A model generated the notes under the pieces. That model saw nothing but the letters and a program-made list of their open reading frames with translations, searched no databases and was not told the origin of the DNA. From Oscillospiraceae bacterium (GTDB taxonomy: Bacteria; Bacillota; Clostridia; Oscillospirales; Oscillospiraceae): a stretch of 64,000 nucleotides of DNA. Below are positions 16,306 through 26,170 of the stretch, piece after piece. Every line of letters starts with the position of its first letter. The stretch's first letter is position 1. The position numbers and the translations under genes are program-made. Where the stretch lies: the NCBI GenBank assembly GCA_902775355.1, contig CACYLY010000020.1, forward strand, positions 1-64,000, read 5' to 3'.

Positions 16306-17859
16306 ATGCGCAACAAGTCCGCGCTTTGGCAATGGCTGCCGCCGCTTATGTGTCTGGCGGCCTTTTTCGGCCTGTTCGCCCTGGTGAACTTTCGCTATAT
16401 GCCCCGGCTGATCGATGGGGATATCTACGCGGATATGGAGCTGGCCCGGGAGATCTGGCGGAAAAAGGCCCTGTTTCCGGACAACTGGGTCTACGGCAAC
16501 CAGTATTACACTGTGGCCACGCCTGTGGCGGCGGCCCTGTTCTACGGCCTGACGGGGAGCATGAACCTGTCCATGGCCCTGGCCACTACGCTGATGTCCC
16601 TGCTGCTGCTCGGGAGCCTCTGGTGGATGCTGCGGCCCTTCGTGGAAAACAGGGGGAGGCTCCTCGCGGCGATCCTGCTCTTCGTGGCCTGCCCCATGGC
16701 CGGGGACATCCTGCGGGAGCCCCAGGGCCAGCTCTTCTTCACCCTTGCAAGCTATTACGCCTGTTACCTCATCACTCTCTGCCTGGTCTTCGGGGACTAC
16801 GCCCGGGCGGCGCTGGATCCGGAGAAGGGCTTCCGGCCCCTGCCGTTTGCCCTGGCGCTGGCCCTGAGCTTTCTCACGGGGATGCAGAGCCTGCGCCAGA
16901 CCCTGATCATGGCCCTGCCCATCCTGGCGGTGGAGGCCCTGCGCCTGCTGCTGCGCCGCTCGAACCGTCGGACCCTGATCCGCGCCCTGGCCTATGCCGC
17001 GGCAAACGGCCTGGGCTGGGGGCTCATGAAGCTGCTGCGCGTCCCGGCCCGGACCATCTACGGTCAGGTGGAGCTGGGCGGCGGCGGGATCGGCGCCAGG
17101 CTCCTGGCAGACTGGCACGCCGTCCGGGGCGTTACCGGGCTGGACACGGCCCTCTTTGACCCGCCCAGGGCCTTTTATCTGGTCTTCTTCGCGCTGACGG
17201 TGCTGCTGGTGCCGGCGGCCGCCCTGCTTCTGTGGAAAAAGCGGCGGGAGAAGAGCGGCGTCGCCCTGCTCTGGGCCCTGACCGCCGTGAGCCTGCTGGG
17301 CACCCTGCTGGCCGGGATCGTGGTGGAGATCCGGATGCGGGAGATCTATCTCTTCCTCTGGTATCTGCTGGTGGGGCTGAGCCTGATCCCGGTGCTGGAA
17401 GCCCTGGGGGAGAAGGGGCGGCGCTGGGCCATACCGGTCCTGTGTCTGCTGTGCCTGGGGAACCTGGTCTGCAGCTACGGCTCCTCCCTGAAGCTGGCCG
17501 AGGAGCGGAATCCCGCCCCGGCTCGGGACTTCTGCCGGGACGCGGAGGCCGCGGGGATCGAATACGTCTACGGGGACTGGCAGACCACCCCGGCCCTGCT
17601 GGTCTGGTCCGACGGGCGGATCACCGGCGGTTTCTGGGACGAGATCATCTTCCTGGTGCGGGACAATATCAATCTCCAGGACATTTATGGAGAGGAGCAC
17701 AACGAGCGGGCCCTCTATGTGCTGGGGCCCTGGGGCCGGGAGAATTTTATGTTCTACTGTCATGAGATGGGCGCGGAATATGAGGTCTTCGGCGAGTACG
17801 GGGACTGGATCGCCTATCGGGCCACGAAGCAGCTGATGAATTTCGGGGAGGAGCCATGA
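16306..17859 (+). CDS. Multi-spanning membrane protein, GT-C glycosyltransferase-like
   Basis: A 517-residue protein with about ten hydrophobic helices. The first extracytoplasmic loop carries acidic residues (RLIDGDIYADMELAREIW, about 38-55), the position where GT-C glycosyltransferases hold catalytic acids. A soluble C-terminal part (about 400-517) follows the helices. The fold suggests a polyprenyl-sugar-dependent transferase but the assignment is only by topology. The ATG at 16306 is chosen for GGAGG just upstream. Its stop overlaps the DUF362 gene start (ATGA). Confidence 0.6.
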   Translation: MRNKSALWQWLPPLMCLAAFFGLFALVNFRYMPRLIDGDIYADMELAREIWRKKALFPDNWVYGNQYYTVATPVAAALFYGLTGSMNLSMALATTLMSLLLLGSLWWMLRPFVENRGRLLAAILLFVACPMAGDILREPQGQLFFTLASYYACYLITLCLVFGDYARAALDPEKGFRPLPFALALALSFLTGMQSLRQTLIMALPILAVEALRLLLRRSNRRTLIRALAYAAANGLGWGLMKLLRVPARTIYGQVELGGGGIGARLLADWHAVRGVTGLDTALFDPPRAFYLVFFALTVLLVPAAALLLWKKRREKSGVALLWALTAVSLLGTLLAGIVVEIRMREIYLFLWYLLVGLSLIPVLEALGEKGRRWAIPVLCLLCLGNLVCSYGSSLKLAEERNPAPARDFCRDAEAAGIEYVYGDWQTTPALLVWSDGRITGGFWDEIIFLVRDNINLQDIYGEEHNERALYVLGPWGRENFMFYCHEMGAEYEVFGEYGDWIAYRATKQLMNFGEEP

Positions 17860-19007
17860 ACCGGGAAGTATCCATCGCAGCCTGCGCAAGCTATGACCCT
17901 GAGGAGGCGGAGGCTGCCCTGCGGGCGGTCCTGGCCCCCATCGGCGGGCTGGACTTTGTGGAGCCGGGCATGCGGGTGGCTGTGAAGCTGAACCTGGTGG
18001 CCGCCATGAAGCCCGAGAGCGCCGCCACCGTCCACCCGGCCCTGATCTGCGCGCTGACCCGGCTCCTCCGGGAGCGGGGCGCGGAGGTGGTGCTGGGGGA
18101 CAGCCCCGGCGGCCTCTACAACGCCGCCGCCCTCCACCGGGTCTACGAGATCTGCGGCGTCCGCGCCGCCGAGGAATACGGCGCGGAGCTGAACGAGGAC
18201 TTCAGTCAGGTGGAGGTTGAATACCCGGAGGGGAAGCTGGCCCGCAGCTTTCCCTACACCGGCTGGCTCCGGAAGGCCGACGCCATCATCGACTTCTGCA
18301 AGCTCAAATCCCACGGGATGATGGGCATGACCTGCGCGGTGAAAAACTTTTTCGGCTCGGTGCCCGGCACCCGGAAGCCGGAGTATCACTACCGCTATCC
18401 CAAGGCGGAGGACTTCGCCCAGGTGCTGGTGGACCTCTGCGAATACAGCGCGCCCCGGCTCTGCATCTGCGACGCGGTGATCGGCATGGAGGGCAACGGC
18501 CCCACCCAGGGCAGGCCCCGGCGGATCGGCTGCCTGCTGGCCAGCAAAAGCGCCCACGCCCTGGATCTGGCGGCGGCGGAGCTCATCGGGCTGAAGCCGG
18601 AGCAGGTGCCAACCCTGCGGGCCGCCGTGGCCCGGGGCCTGGTCCCGGCAAAGGTGGAGGAGCTGGAGCTCCGCGGGGAGCTGGAGCCCTTCCGGCAGCC
18701 GGATTTTGAGACCGTACCGGCCCAGTCCAGCGTGGTTTTCCTGCGCTTCGGCAGCGGGAAGCTGGGCCGCGCGGTGGACGCGGTGGCCAAGAGCATCCTG
18801 ACGCCCTTCCCCAAGCTGGAAGAGAGCGCCTGCGTCGGCTGCGGCAAATGCGCCGCCACCTGCCCCGCCAAGGCCATCACTATGGTGAAAAAGCGCCCCC
18901 GGATCGACCGGAAGCGCTGCATCCACTGCTTCTGCTGCCAGGAGTTCTGCCCCAAGGGGGCCATGCGCCCCGGCAGGCACTGGCTGGCCCGGGTCCTGGG
19001 CCGGTAG
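17856..19007 (+). CDS. DUF362 protein with C-terminal 2x[4Fe-4S] ferredoxin domain
   Basis: A 383-residue protein. The main body is a DUF362 domain (start of core at VKLNLVAAMKPE; SHGMMGMTCAVKNFFG is a family hallmark). The C-terminus carries two [4Fe-4S] motifs: Cys326, 329, 332, 336 and Cys355, 358, 361, 365. This matches a redox protein of unknown substrate found widely in anaerobes. It overlaps the preceding membrane protein gene by 4 bases, so the two are coupled, though a shared pathway is not obvious. A strong terminator follows. Confidence 0.9.
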   Translation: MNREVSIAACASYDPEEAEAALRAVLAPIGGLDFVEPGMRVAVKLNLVAAMKPESAATVHPALICALTRLLRERGAEVVLGDSPGGLYNAAALHRVYEICGVRAAEEYGAELNEDFSQVEVEYPEGKLARSFPYTGWLRKADAIIDFCKLKSHGMMGMTCAVKNFFGSVPGTRKPEYHYRYPKAEDFAQVLVDLCEYSAPRLCICDAVIGMEGNGPTQGRPRRIGCLLASKSAHALDLAAAELIGLKPEQVPTLRAAVARGLVPAKVEELELRGELEPFRQPDFETVPAQSSVVFLRFGSGKLGRAVDAVAKSILTPFPKLEESACVGCGKCAATCPAKAITMVKKRPRIDRKRCIHCFCCQEFCPKGAMRPGRHWLARVLGR

Positions 19008-19036
19008 CGGAGCCTCCGGTCCAGCCGTCCGCATCA

Positions 19037-19084
19037 CGAAAAACGATCCTCTGAAAACCTTCTTTCAGAGGATCGTTTTTTGTT
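19037..19084. terminator. Bidirectional terminator between DUF362 and MBL genes
   Basis: AAACGATCCTCTGAAA pairs with TTTCAGAGGATCGTTT around a short loop, with A-runs and T-runs on both sides; it ends at the MBL gene stop. Confidence 0.9.
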
Positions 19085-19793
19085 ATTTTCGATGCAGGAG
19101 CCGGACCAGGAGGCCCTTCTTCTCCGGCTCCTTTTCCGGGGCGAGCAGCCCCTTCCAGCCCTCCGGCCCCTGATACTGCAGCACGGCCACCTGGGGCTCC
19201 AGGTTCTCGGTGACGGTCAGCGTGTCCGTATCGTAGCGGTGGATGAACTCCGGGGATTCGAACCATTTACAGAACTCCTCCACGCTCTCCAGCCGGTGGG
19301 CGCCCCGGCCCTGGTCCCGGTAGTGCATGGGGATGATGACCTTGGCCATGATCTCATCCGTGGCCCGCTTGGCCTCCTGGGAGGGCAGGGCCGTGGCGGA
19401 GCCGGCGCAGATCATGCACACGTCCGCCCCGAAGAGCCGGGAGATCTGCCCGCCGTCCAGCTGGGTGCCCAGATCGCCCATGTGCACCAGCTTGAGCCCC
19501 TCGGCCTCCAGGATGTGGATCTTAGTGAAGCCCCGCCAGTTGCCCATCTTGAACTCGTGGGGCGCGGTCAGGGCGGTGATGGTGAAGGGGCACTCGCTCT
19601 CGGGCCGGCCGGAGAGCGCCACGCCCTCCCGGTAGTTGTGGCCGAAATGCTCGTGGCTCACCAGCACCAGGTCTGCCTTCAGCCTCAGCTTGGGGTAGCC
19701 GGCGGTATAGTCGCTGTTGTAGGGGTCGATGATGATGGTATAGCCCTTGTGGGTGATGGCAAAGCAGGCATGCCCCAGCCATTGGATGGTCAT
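19083..19793 (-). CDS. Metallo-beta-lactamase-fold hydrolase
   Basis: A 236-residue MBL-fold protein of the UlaG/UPF0173-like group (start IQWLGHACFAI). The metal motif normally reading HxHxDH is HEHFGH at 47-52 here, so the aspartate is replaced by Gly51. Other ligands look present: MGDLG near 105 and IPMHYR near 165. Loss of the aspartate could weaken the second metal site or alter the reaction. The substrate is unknown. It sits alone between a terminator and the DUF4037/TPR pair on the same strand. Confidence 0.85.
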   Translation of the reverse strand: MTIQWLGHACFAITHKGYTIIIDPYNSDYTAGYPKLRLKADLVLVSHEHFGHNYREGVALSGRPESECPFTITALTAPHEFKMGNWRGFTKIHILEAEGLKLVHMGDLGTQLDGGQISRLFGADVCMICAGSATALPSQEAKRATDEIMAKVIIPMHYRDQGRGAHRLESVEEFCKWFESPEFIHRYDTDTLTVTENLEPQVAVLQYQGPEGWKGLLAPEKEPEKKGLLVRLLHRK

Positions 19794-19962
19794 AGTAATC
19801 CTCCTTGCAGTCGGAATGAAGACGCTTCGCTGATGAAGAAATGAAGGAATGAAGAAGTGCGCTTTTTGGGGGGGGAGGAAAATAGAAAAAGCGGGACTAA
19901 CGATCGGCCTCCATGTTCTTTTCTGCCGTCCGGACTCTTCATTCCTTCTTCGCCTCCGGCGC

Positions 19963-20877
19963 CTATCCTTCCATCACGTGCAGGGCCCGGATCTCCGGAT
20001 TCTCGATCCGACCCTGGACGGCGAAGGCGTGGGGCTCCAGATAGTCCCAGTCCCCGTCGGAGAGGCCCTGGGCGCGCAGCTCCGCCGCCACCGTGGCGCA
20101 GAGGTCCTCGACGATCCCCTGGCGCAGGGCGGCGTCGTTCTCCCCGGTGAGCAGGAATTCCAGCGCCGGGCGCAGATGACCCAGCTTCGGCAGGCTGTCC
20201 ATGCCCCGCAGCATCCACTTGGTATAGGGCATGTGCCGCTTCTCCAGCAGGTAGATCGCGCCGCAGGCGGCCCGGACGAAGTCCGCCAGCTCCAGGGCGG
20301 CGGCCCCCGCCTCCCCGTGCTTCAGGCAGCGGGCATAGTTGTACTGCCCGGTCTGGGCCATCTCGATCAGCCGGGCGGCCAGCTTCTTTTTGCGCACGTC
20401 CTCCGGCATGCCGTGGAGGATCTTCTCCCGGATGGCGGAAAACTCCCCCAGATCGTCCCGGAAGACCTGGCCGTTCGTAGCCTCGGCCAGGGCGTGGGCG
20501 GGCAGGCTCAGCCACTGCCGCCAGCTCTCCGGCGCGCCGGGAGAGCCGGTATAGTGCCGGTAGAAGAAGGCGGTGCGGCGCACGCCGCAGTTGTCCTCCG
20601 CCAGGGCGCTGCGCTTTCCGCTCTCGCCCAGGGGCAGGCTCCGATACCAGCGGTTCAGGGCCACGCCGTACAGCAGATCGTCCCCGTCCGTCAGCCACAG
20701 GCAGAAGCCCCGGGCGAAGTCATGGTCCCGGGAGAGCTCGTCGTCAAAGCCGTAGCACTCCGAGCCGTGGCCCGCCAGGCCCACGGCGATCCGGCCCTCC
20801 AGCTCCGGAAAGTCCCGGTGCAGCAGGGGACGGCCGTATTCCTCGTAGAGGGCCCGGGCCTCCTCAAGTCCCCGCAT
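19963..20877 (-). CDS. DUF4037 nucleotidyltransferase-like protein
   Basis: A 304-residue protein with the DUF4037 signature near residues 38-60: GSECYGFDDELSRDHDF, then GFCLWL. The GS...D-x-D pattern is that of nucleotidyltransferase-fold proteins, so nucleotide transfer to a small molecule or RNA is possible, but no reaction is established. It overlaps the upstream TPR gene by 14 bases, implying coupled translation. Confidence 0.88.
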   Translation of the reverse strand: MRGLEEARALYEEYGRPLLHRDFPELEGRIAVGLAGHGSECYGFDDELSRDHDFARGFCLWLTDGDDLLYGVALNRWYRSLPLGESGKRSALAEDNCGVRRTAFFYRHYTGSPGAPESWRQWLSLPAHALAEATNGQVFRDDLGEFSAIREKILHGMPEDVRKKKLAARLIEMAQTGQYNYARCLKHGEAGAAALELADFVRAACGAIYLLEKRHMPYTKWMLRGMDSLPKLGHLRPALEFLLTGENDAALRQGIVEDLCATVAAELRAQGLSDGDWDYLEPHAFAVQGRIENPEIRALHVMEG

Positions 20878-21679
20878 AGATCCGCTCCACCCTTTCCTTC
20901 AACTCTCTGGAATACAGAAAATACCCAAAGTAATCAAAACTGGGGATGCACTTGGACGCGGTAAAGGCGTGGTAGCCGTTGCGGGGGAGGGCCGGGTCGT
21001 TCAGATATTCCCAGGCCTGCTCCATGCATTCCCCGATCCGGGGATCCTCCGGGTCCTGCTTGTCGTAGAGCTCCGCCAGGTTGCAGCAGGTGACCGCCAG
21101 CTCGTTGCCGGGATCCTTGCAGCGGGCGATGACCTTCAAAGCCAGCCGGAAGCAGCGCTCCGCCTGCAGCCAGTCCTCCGCGTCCGCATAGCTCAGGCCC
21201 ATGTTGTTGTAGAGCCCGGCGAAGCGGTAGTCCGCCGGGTCCAGATTGTCCCCATAGACCCGGGAGACGTGCTCGAAGATGGGCAGGGATTCCCGGGCCC
21301 GGCCGAAGGCCTTCAGGGTGGTGGCGGCGTTCAGCAGCACCGTGGCGCCGGAGACCGTGGCTCCCATCCGGTGGATGCGGATCAGGTCCAGGGCGGCGTT
21401 CACTGCGGCCATGGCCTTGTCCCGGTCCCCGTCCCGCCTGTGGTAGCCCAACAGCTCGCTGAGCATGCTCAGCTCTCCCCGCCAGTCGCCCCGGCTGCGG
21501 GCCTCGTCCCGCCAGCGCTCCAGCAGGGAGAGGGCCTCCTTCTCCCGGCCGGCGTTGTACAGCCCGTCCAGCTCCCGGATCACGCCGGGCACGTCGATGG
21601 GATCTCTGCAGGGCTCCGCGTCCGGGATGCCCCGATAGACGCTGCTGTCAAAACAGCAGGCCGGTTCGATATAATCCAT
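20864..21679 (-). CDS. Tetratricopeptide-repeat protein
   Basis: A 271-residue, all-helical protein with TPR-like units, for example YNNMGLSYADAEDWLQAERCF and CCNLAELYDKQDP. It is the first gene of a two-gene unit with DUF4037; this TPR-DUF4037 neighbour pair suggests a shared complex. The ATG at 21679 is preceded by GTGAGG on the minus strand; longer in-frame starts lie in the divergent promoter region. No export signal is seen. Confidence 0.8.
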   Translation of the reverse strand: MDYIEPACCFDSSVYRGIPDAEPCRDPIDVPGVIRELDGLYNAGREKEALSLLERWRDEARSRGDWRGELSMLSELLGYHRRDGDRDKAMAAVNAALDLIRIHRMGATVSGATVLLNAATTLKAFGRARESLPIFEHVSRVYGDNLDPADYRFAGLYNNMGLSYADAEDWLQAERCFRLALKVIARCKDPGNELAVTCCNLAELYDKQDPEDPRIGECMEQAWEYLNDPALPRNGYHAFTASKCIPSFDYFGYFLYSRELKERVERIYAGT

Positions 21680-21699
21680 AAAAACCTCACTTGCTTCTC

Positions 21700-21729
21700 T
21701 TGATAGAGCCGTCCTGTTTGGAGTATAAT
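21700..21729 (+). promoter_or_regulatory. Promoter for the DUF255 gene
   Basis: TTGATA at 21700-21705 and TATAAT at 21724-21729 are 18 bases apart, about 55 bases before the start at 21783. Confidence 0.55.
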
Positions 21730-21782
21730 AACACCGATCATTATAATCCATGTTGATCCCTGTGTAAATAAGGAGAATCGCC

Positions 21783-23771
21783 ATGCCCAATCATCTTGCG
21801 GGGGAGCCCTCGGCCTACCTGCGCCAGCACGCGGACAATCCGGTGGACTGGTACCCCTGGGGGGAGGAGGCCTTTGCCCGGGCCAAAAGGGAGCATAAGC
21901 CCGTTTTCCTCTCCATCGGCTACGCCACCTGCCACTGGTGCCACGTGATGGCCCGGGAGTCCTTCGAGAGCCCGGCGGCTGCGGAGATCCTGAACCGGAG
22001 CTTCGTTTCCGTGAAGCTGGACCGGGAGGAGCGGCCGGACGTGGACGCGGTGTATATGGAGGCCTGCATGGCCTTGAACGGCAGCGGCGGCTGGCCCCTG
22101 ACCCTGATCCTGACCCCGGAGGGGGAGCCCTTCTTCGCCGGTACCTACCTGCCACGGGAGAACCGGGGGCGGCAGCTGGGGCTGATCCCCCTGCTGCAGG
22201 CGGTGGAGGCCAAATGGCGCCGGGACCCGGGAAGTCTCAAAAAGACCGCCGGGGAACTGACGGCCTATCTGCGGCAGGAGGCTCCGGCGGGGGAGAGCCG
22301 CCTGGACCCGGAGCTGCCGAAGAAGGCCTTCGAGCAGCTGAAGAGCGTTTACGACGAGGAGTACGGCGGCTTCGGCGCCGCGCCCAAGTTCCCCGCGCCC
22401 CAGAACCTGCTGTTCCTGCTGCGCTATGCCCGGGTCTCCGGGGAAAAGGAGGCCCGGCGCATGGCCGAGCGGAGCCTGCAGCAGATGGCCCGGGGCGGGA
22501 TCTATGACCAGATCGGCGGGGGCTTCTGCCGCTATTCCACGGATCGGGAATGGCTGGTCCCCCACTTTGAAAAGACCCTGTACGACAACGCCCTGCTGGC
22601 CCTGTGCTATACAGAGGCCTGGCAGGAGGGGCGCTTCGCCCTGTACCGCCGGGTGGCCGAGGAGACCCTGGACTACTGCCTGCGGGAGCTTTCGGTTCCC
22701 AGCGGCGGCTTCTGCAGCGGCCAGGACGCGGACAGCGAGGGCGAGGAGGGCAAGCGCTATCTCTGGACGCCGGAGCTGGTTCAGGCCGTCCTGGGCGCGG
22801 ACGAGGGGCGGCACTTCTGCGAGTGCTACGACATCACGCCGGAGGGGAACTTCCGGGGCAGGAGCATCCCCAACCTGCTGCTGAACCAGCGCTGGAACCT
22901 GCTGCCCGAGGGCTACGGGGACTATCGGCGGCGGCTGCGGGAGGACCGGGAGCGCCGGGTAGCGCTGGGGAAGGACGACAAGCTGCCCACCGCCTCCAAC
23001 GGCATGCTGCTGATGGCGCTGGCCCGGGCAGCCCTGGCCTTCGGACGGGAGGACTACGCCCGGGCCGCCCGGGATCTGGCCGCTTTCCTGCTGGACACCG
23101 CGGGGGCCCGGGAGCCGGAGCGGCTGGCGGCCCTGTGCTACGGAGACAGGGCGGCGCCCGTCCCCGCCCAGCTGGACGACTACGCCTTCGCGGCGCTGGG
23201 GCTCCTGGAGCTCTATCCCCTGGACTATGACCCGGCCCTGCTGCTGCGGGCCGAGGCCCTGGCGAAGCAGATCACGCTGCGCTTCGCGGCCCCGGACGGC
23301 GGCTATTATCGGACGGCGGAGGAGGCGCGGACCCCGCTGAAGCGGCCCTTGGAGCGCTTCGACGGGGCGGCCCCCTCCGGAAATTCCGCCGCGCTGCTGC
23401 TCTTCGAGCGGCTGCGCTGCCTCAGCGGACAGGAGCGCTGGCGGCGCTCGTCGGAGGAGCAGGCGGCCTTCCTCTGCGCCGCCGTGCGGAGCGCGCCCAT
23501 GGCCGGAGCCTTCGGGCTGACGGGCCTGATGTTGGAGCTCTGGCCCACGAAGGAGCTGGTCCTTGCCGCGGCGGGGGAGGAGAGGCCCCGGCTGCTGGAG
23601 ACCCTCGCCGCCCGCTTCGATCCCCAGATGAGCCTGCTGCTGAAGCGGCCCGGGGACGAGCTGCTGGCCCGCTTCGCCCCCTTTACGGAAGCCTGCGGCC
23701 CCATGGAGGGAAAGAGCGCCGTCTATACCTGCGAAAACGGGGCCTGTTCCCTCCCCGTGACAGTAGAATGA
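21783..23771 (+). CDS. DUF255 thioredoxin-fold / glucosamine-epimerase-like protein (YyaL family)
   Basis: A 662-residue cytosolic protein. The N-terminal thioredoxin-like DUF255 domain is typical, with [16 protein letters not shown] at 16-31 and the redox-like CHWCHVM at 50-56. The rest has an (alpha/alpha)6-barrel character as in GlcNAc epimerases ([15 protein letters not shown] and related helices). The length fits the YyaL/spermatogenesis-associated protein 20 family. Its function is not established. A broken lipoprotein gene follows after 13 bases. Confidence 0.92.
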   Translation: MPNHLAGEPSAYLRQHADNPVDWYPWGEEAFARAKREHKPVFLSIGYATCHWCHVMARESFESPAAAEILNRSFVSVKLDREERPDVDAVYMEACMALNGSGGWPLTLILTPEGEPFFAGTYLPRENRGRQLGLIPLLQAVEAKWRRDPGSLKKTAGELTAYLRQEAPAGESRLDPELPKKAFEQLKSVYDEEYGGFGAAPKFPAPQNLLFLLRYARVSGEKEARRMAERSLQQMARGGIYDQIGGGFCRYSTDREWLVPHFEKTLYDNALLALCYTEAWQEGRFALYRRVAEETLDYCLRELSVPSGGFCSGQDADSEGEEGKRYLWTPELVQAVLGADEGRHFCECYDITPEGNFRGRSIPNLLLNQRWNLLPEGYGDYRRRLREDRERRVALGKDDKLPTASNGMLLMALARAALAFGREDYARAARDLAAFLLDTAGAREPERLAALCYGDRAAPVPAQLDDYAFAALGLLELYPLDYDPALLLRAEALAKQITLRFAAPDGGYYRTAEEARTPLKRPLERFDGAAPSGNSAALLLFERLRCLSGQERWRRSSEEQAAFLCAAVRSAPMAGAFGLTGLMLELWPTKELVLAAAGEERPRLLETLAARFDPQMSLLLKRPGDELLARFAPFTEACGPMEGKSAVYTCENGACSLPVTVE

Positions 23772-23784
23772 AAGGAGAATCCCC

Positions 23785-24963
23785 ATGAAGACAGAGAGAA
23801 ACCGTATTCCGGCGCTGCTGCTGGCGGCGCTGATCCTGTGCGGCTGCCTGGACGGCTGATCGAGCATTTCCGCTCCCACGGTCCAGCCGCCCACGGCGGC
23901 GCCCGAGCTCCCCGCCGCGACCCCGGCCCCGGAGATCCCGGCGGAGACGGAGCAGCCCCAGAGTCCCCCGGAGACAGAGCCGTCCCAGGCCCCGACGGAG
24001 ACGGAGACCTCCGCGGGAACGGGGGACGAGGAGCCCCCGGCGGAGCCCATGACCCCGGCGAGCCTCTACGGCCTCTGGCTGGAGGACGAGGGCAGAGCGG
24101 AGCTCTGGATCCAGGAGGTCCAGGGGGAGGAGCTGCTGTTCAGCCTGTACATCCCCGGTTCGGCGGGCATCAACAACGCCTGGACCCGTCTGGGAGACGG
24201 CTTTTTGTATCAGGACCCCTATCTGGAGGGCGTGGGCGCCGCCGGCAGCCTCCGGGTGGAAAACGGCGTCCTCACGCTGATTTTCGGAGAGAGCCGGCTG
24301 GTATATTCCGCCGGCACGGTCCTGCGCTTCTCCCTGCGCAGCGACAGCCCGGACTATCGGTATCTCTACGCCCCGGTGATCGAGGCCTGGCAGGACTTTG
24401 AGCTGGAGGGCGGCACCATGGAAAACTGGTATGCCGACGAGCCGGGCTATGTCCATTCCGGGCTCTACGGCGCGAATCACTTCGGCTATCAGTTCTGGGA
24501 CATGGACCGGGACGGCAGCCCCGAGATGATCATCGGCGTGATCTGGCCCCCGGAGGAGACCGCCGGCGACGAGCTGGGCGCGGGACTCTATCAGCACAAC
24601 CTGATCCTGGACCTCTACACGCTGGTGGACAATGTGCCCACCTACGTGGTCAACAGCGGCGACCGCTACCGCTACAGCCTGACCAGCGACGGGCAGATCT
24701 ACTATGAGGGCTCCAGCGGCGCGGCCTATACCGACCAGGCCACCTATATCCTGCGCAACGGGGCGCTGGAGATGGTCAACGGCATCTCCTCCGAGGAGGG
24801 CGCCTGGTACAAGCTGGAGGACGGCTTCAATCCGAACCACGAGGGCTACGACCCCATCTCCGAGGAGGAGTTCCAGTGGCTCTTCGACAACTTCTTTGAC
24901 CTGTATCGCTATGACCGCTTCGCGGTGCTGCAGCTGCGGCCCTTCCTGGTCAGCGAGGCCTGA
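23785..24963 (+). pseudogene. Lipoprotein gene interrupted by an in-frame TGA
   Basis: AAAGGAGA and ATG at 23785 start a clean lipoprotein signal peptide (N-terminal Lys/Arg, then LLLAALILCGC, lipobox LCGC). Four codons after the lipidated Cys a TGA at 23857-23859 stops the frame. The same frame then runs open to 24963 through a Pro/Thr/Glu-rich spacer, a globular domain of about 270 residues and a natural stop. The intact reading would be 392 residues. Possible explanations are a recent nonsense mutation (for example TGG to TGA), a sequencing error or readthrough. Re-initiation at the ATG at 24049 would give a protein without an export signal. The domain is not recognised. Confidence 0.75.
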
Positions 24964-24964
24964 G

Positions 24965-25745
24965 CCGAAAGCGCCGGCGGGCGGCCCGCGCCGACGTCGC
25001 GTCCGCCCCGTAGGGGCGACCTTTATGGTCGCCCGCCATTTCGCGCCCGCAGCGCCGGGCATTGCCCGGCGTCGTCCCGCGCGAGGCTCGCCGGGCATTG
25101 CCCGGCGCTGCGGAAAAGATCTTTCGACTCGCTTCGCTCGCTCAAGATGACACCGTAGGGGCGATCCCTTGTGGTCGCCCGCGGATACGGAACAACCCCT
25201 CCGTCACGGCGCTTGCGTGAGACGAGCCGCGACACACCCAAGACCCCTTACACAGGCGAGGTGCTCCGGGTTGCCTGCCGCGCCGACGCCCGGTCCCGCG
25301 CCCCTGGGGGCGGGGGACACCCCGCGTAGGGCGCGATGCCCACATCGCGCCGCGAATCACGCACAGGGGGTAAGGGCGGGCCGCCGAGGGCGTCGGCCCC
25401 TACGGAGAGAGACGGGACGTCGGCGCGGGACGACGGGCCGGGGCAAGCCACGGCCCCTACGGCGCGGGACGGGGCGTCGGCGCAAAACGGCGGGCGCTTC
25501 GTGAAGCGCCCCTACGGCGGAGGACGAACGTTGGTGCGCTCTTGCCTCCCCCTTCGGGGGAGGTGTCGTCCGGCGTCTCGCGCAAGCAGGGCGACGGAAG
25601 GGGGCCGCCCCCCTATTCCCCAGTGTGCGCACTGGGGACTTCCCCCAGAGGGGGAAGCAAGACGCCGAGCGATGCTCGGCGCAACGGGTGCGGGACGGGG
25701 CGTCGGCGCGAAACGGCGGGCAAAAAAATACAGCCCCCATACGGG
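24965..25745. repeat. Intergenic palindromic repeat island B
   Basis: About 780 bases without a supported gene. Elements include GGGGCGACC...GGTCGCCC hairpins (25014, 25160), a pair of CGCCGGGCATTGCCCGGCG palindromes (about 25053 and 25089), the TCGACTCGCTTCGCTCGCTC cassette (25125), the GCTTGCGTGAGACG cassette (25210), GGGCGCGATGCCCACATCGCGCC (25327), GCCGAGGGCGTCGGCCCC (25380), GGGCGCTTCGTGAAGCGCCC (25491), GGGGGAGGTGTCGTCC (25556) and GCCGAGCGATGCTCGGC (25666). Many are followed by CCTACGG. Confidence 0.75.
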
Positions 25746-25762
25746 AGCCGACAGCAAACAAG

Positions 25763-26050
25763 GCAAAAAAAGAAGCAGCCCTTGACTGTGACACGTCCGA
25801 TTTTTCACACAGTCAAGGGCTACTTCTCTTTGTTCTTGGTATCTAACATCCTGGCTACCTCTCTTTCTTCAGATTTTTTGCCGCTGTGTCGTACACGGGA
25901 CTCGCTATCGGCTTTTTCAATGGGCTCTCGGCCCCGCCTCATAAGTGAGGTATGCTCTTTGCCGTCGTTCCCGCTGGCGCATCCCCAGCAGCTGCATCAG
26001 GTTCCCGTTCCTCGGATCTTTCCTATATTGCAACGGACCTTCATCCTTGT
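25763..26050 (-). ncRNA. Candidate structured non-coding RNA, about 290 nt, class unknown
   Basis: A minus-strand transcript is predicted from the promoter at 26085-26057 to a strong intrinsic terminator (14-bp stem, plus 25777-25790 with 25808-25821, followed on the minus strand by seven T). In RNA order it can form a 5' hairpin GGTCCGTT/AACGGGAACC with one bulge, a GCTGG/CCAGC hairpin, and a larger domain closed by CGGGA...CGGC with GCCG...TCCCG that contains CCTCA/TGAGG and GGGC/GCCC hairpins. No convincing protein frame fits. I could not match it to tmRNA, RNase P, SRP, 6S or a known riboswitch. Confidence 0.5.
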
Positions 26051-26056
26051 GGCTAT

Positions 26057-26085
26057 ATAGTAGCAGATCGGAGCTGGAAAAACAA
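26057..26085 (-). promoter_or_regulatory. Promoter of the candidate ncRNA
   Basis: On the minus strand TTGTTT (plus 26080-26085) and TACTAT (plus 26057-26062) are 17 bases apart, with TG at the extended -10 position. Confidence 0.5.
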
Positions 26086-26170
26086 GGGGAAAACTGTACA
26101 AAATTCACAAAGAAATCTTATGGGAAAGGCCGATTTTCTACAAACTTCCGTGAAAACAACCAAAAGGTGC

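Noticed and set aside
23857..23859. Selenocysteine at the in-frame TGA
   Set aside because: The codon lies in a flexible spacer after a lipobox with no redox motif, and no convincing SECIS-like hairpin was seen just downstream.
25763..26050. Candidate identification as TPP riboswitch, SRP RNA, tmRNA, 6S or RNase P
   Set aside because: A GAACCTGAT stretch recalls TPP elements but the CTGAGA half is missing; GGAAGG/AGCAGC of SRP, the GAGGAAAGTCC of RNase P and a tRNA-like tmRNA end are absent.
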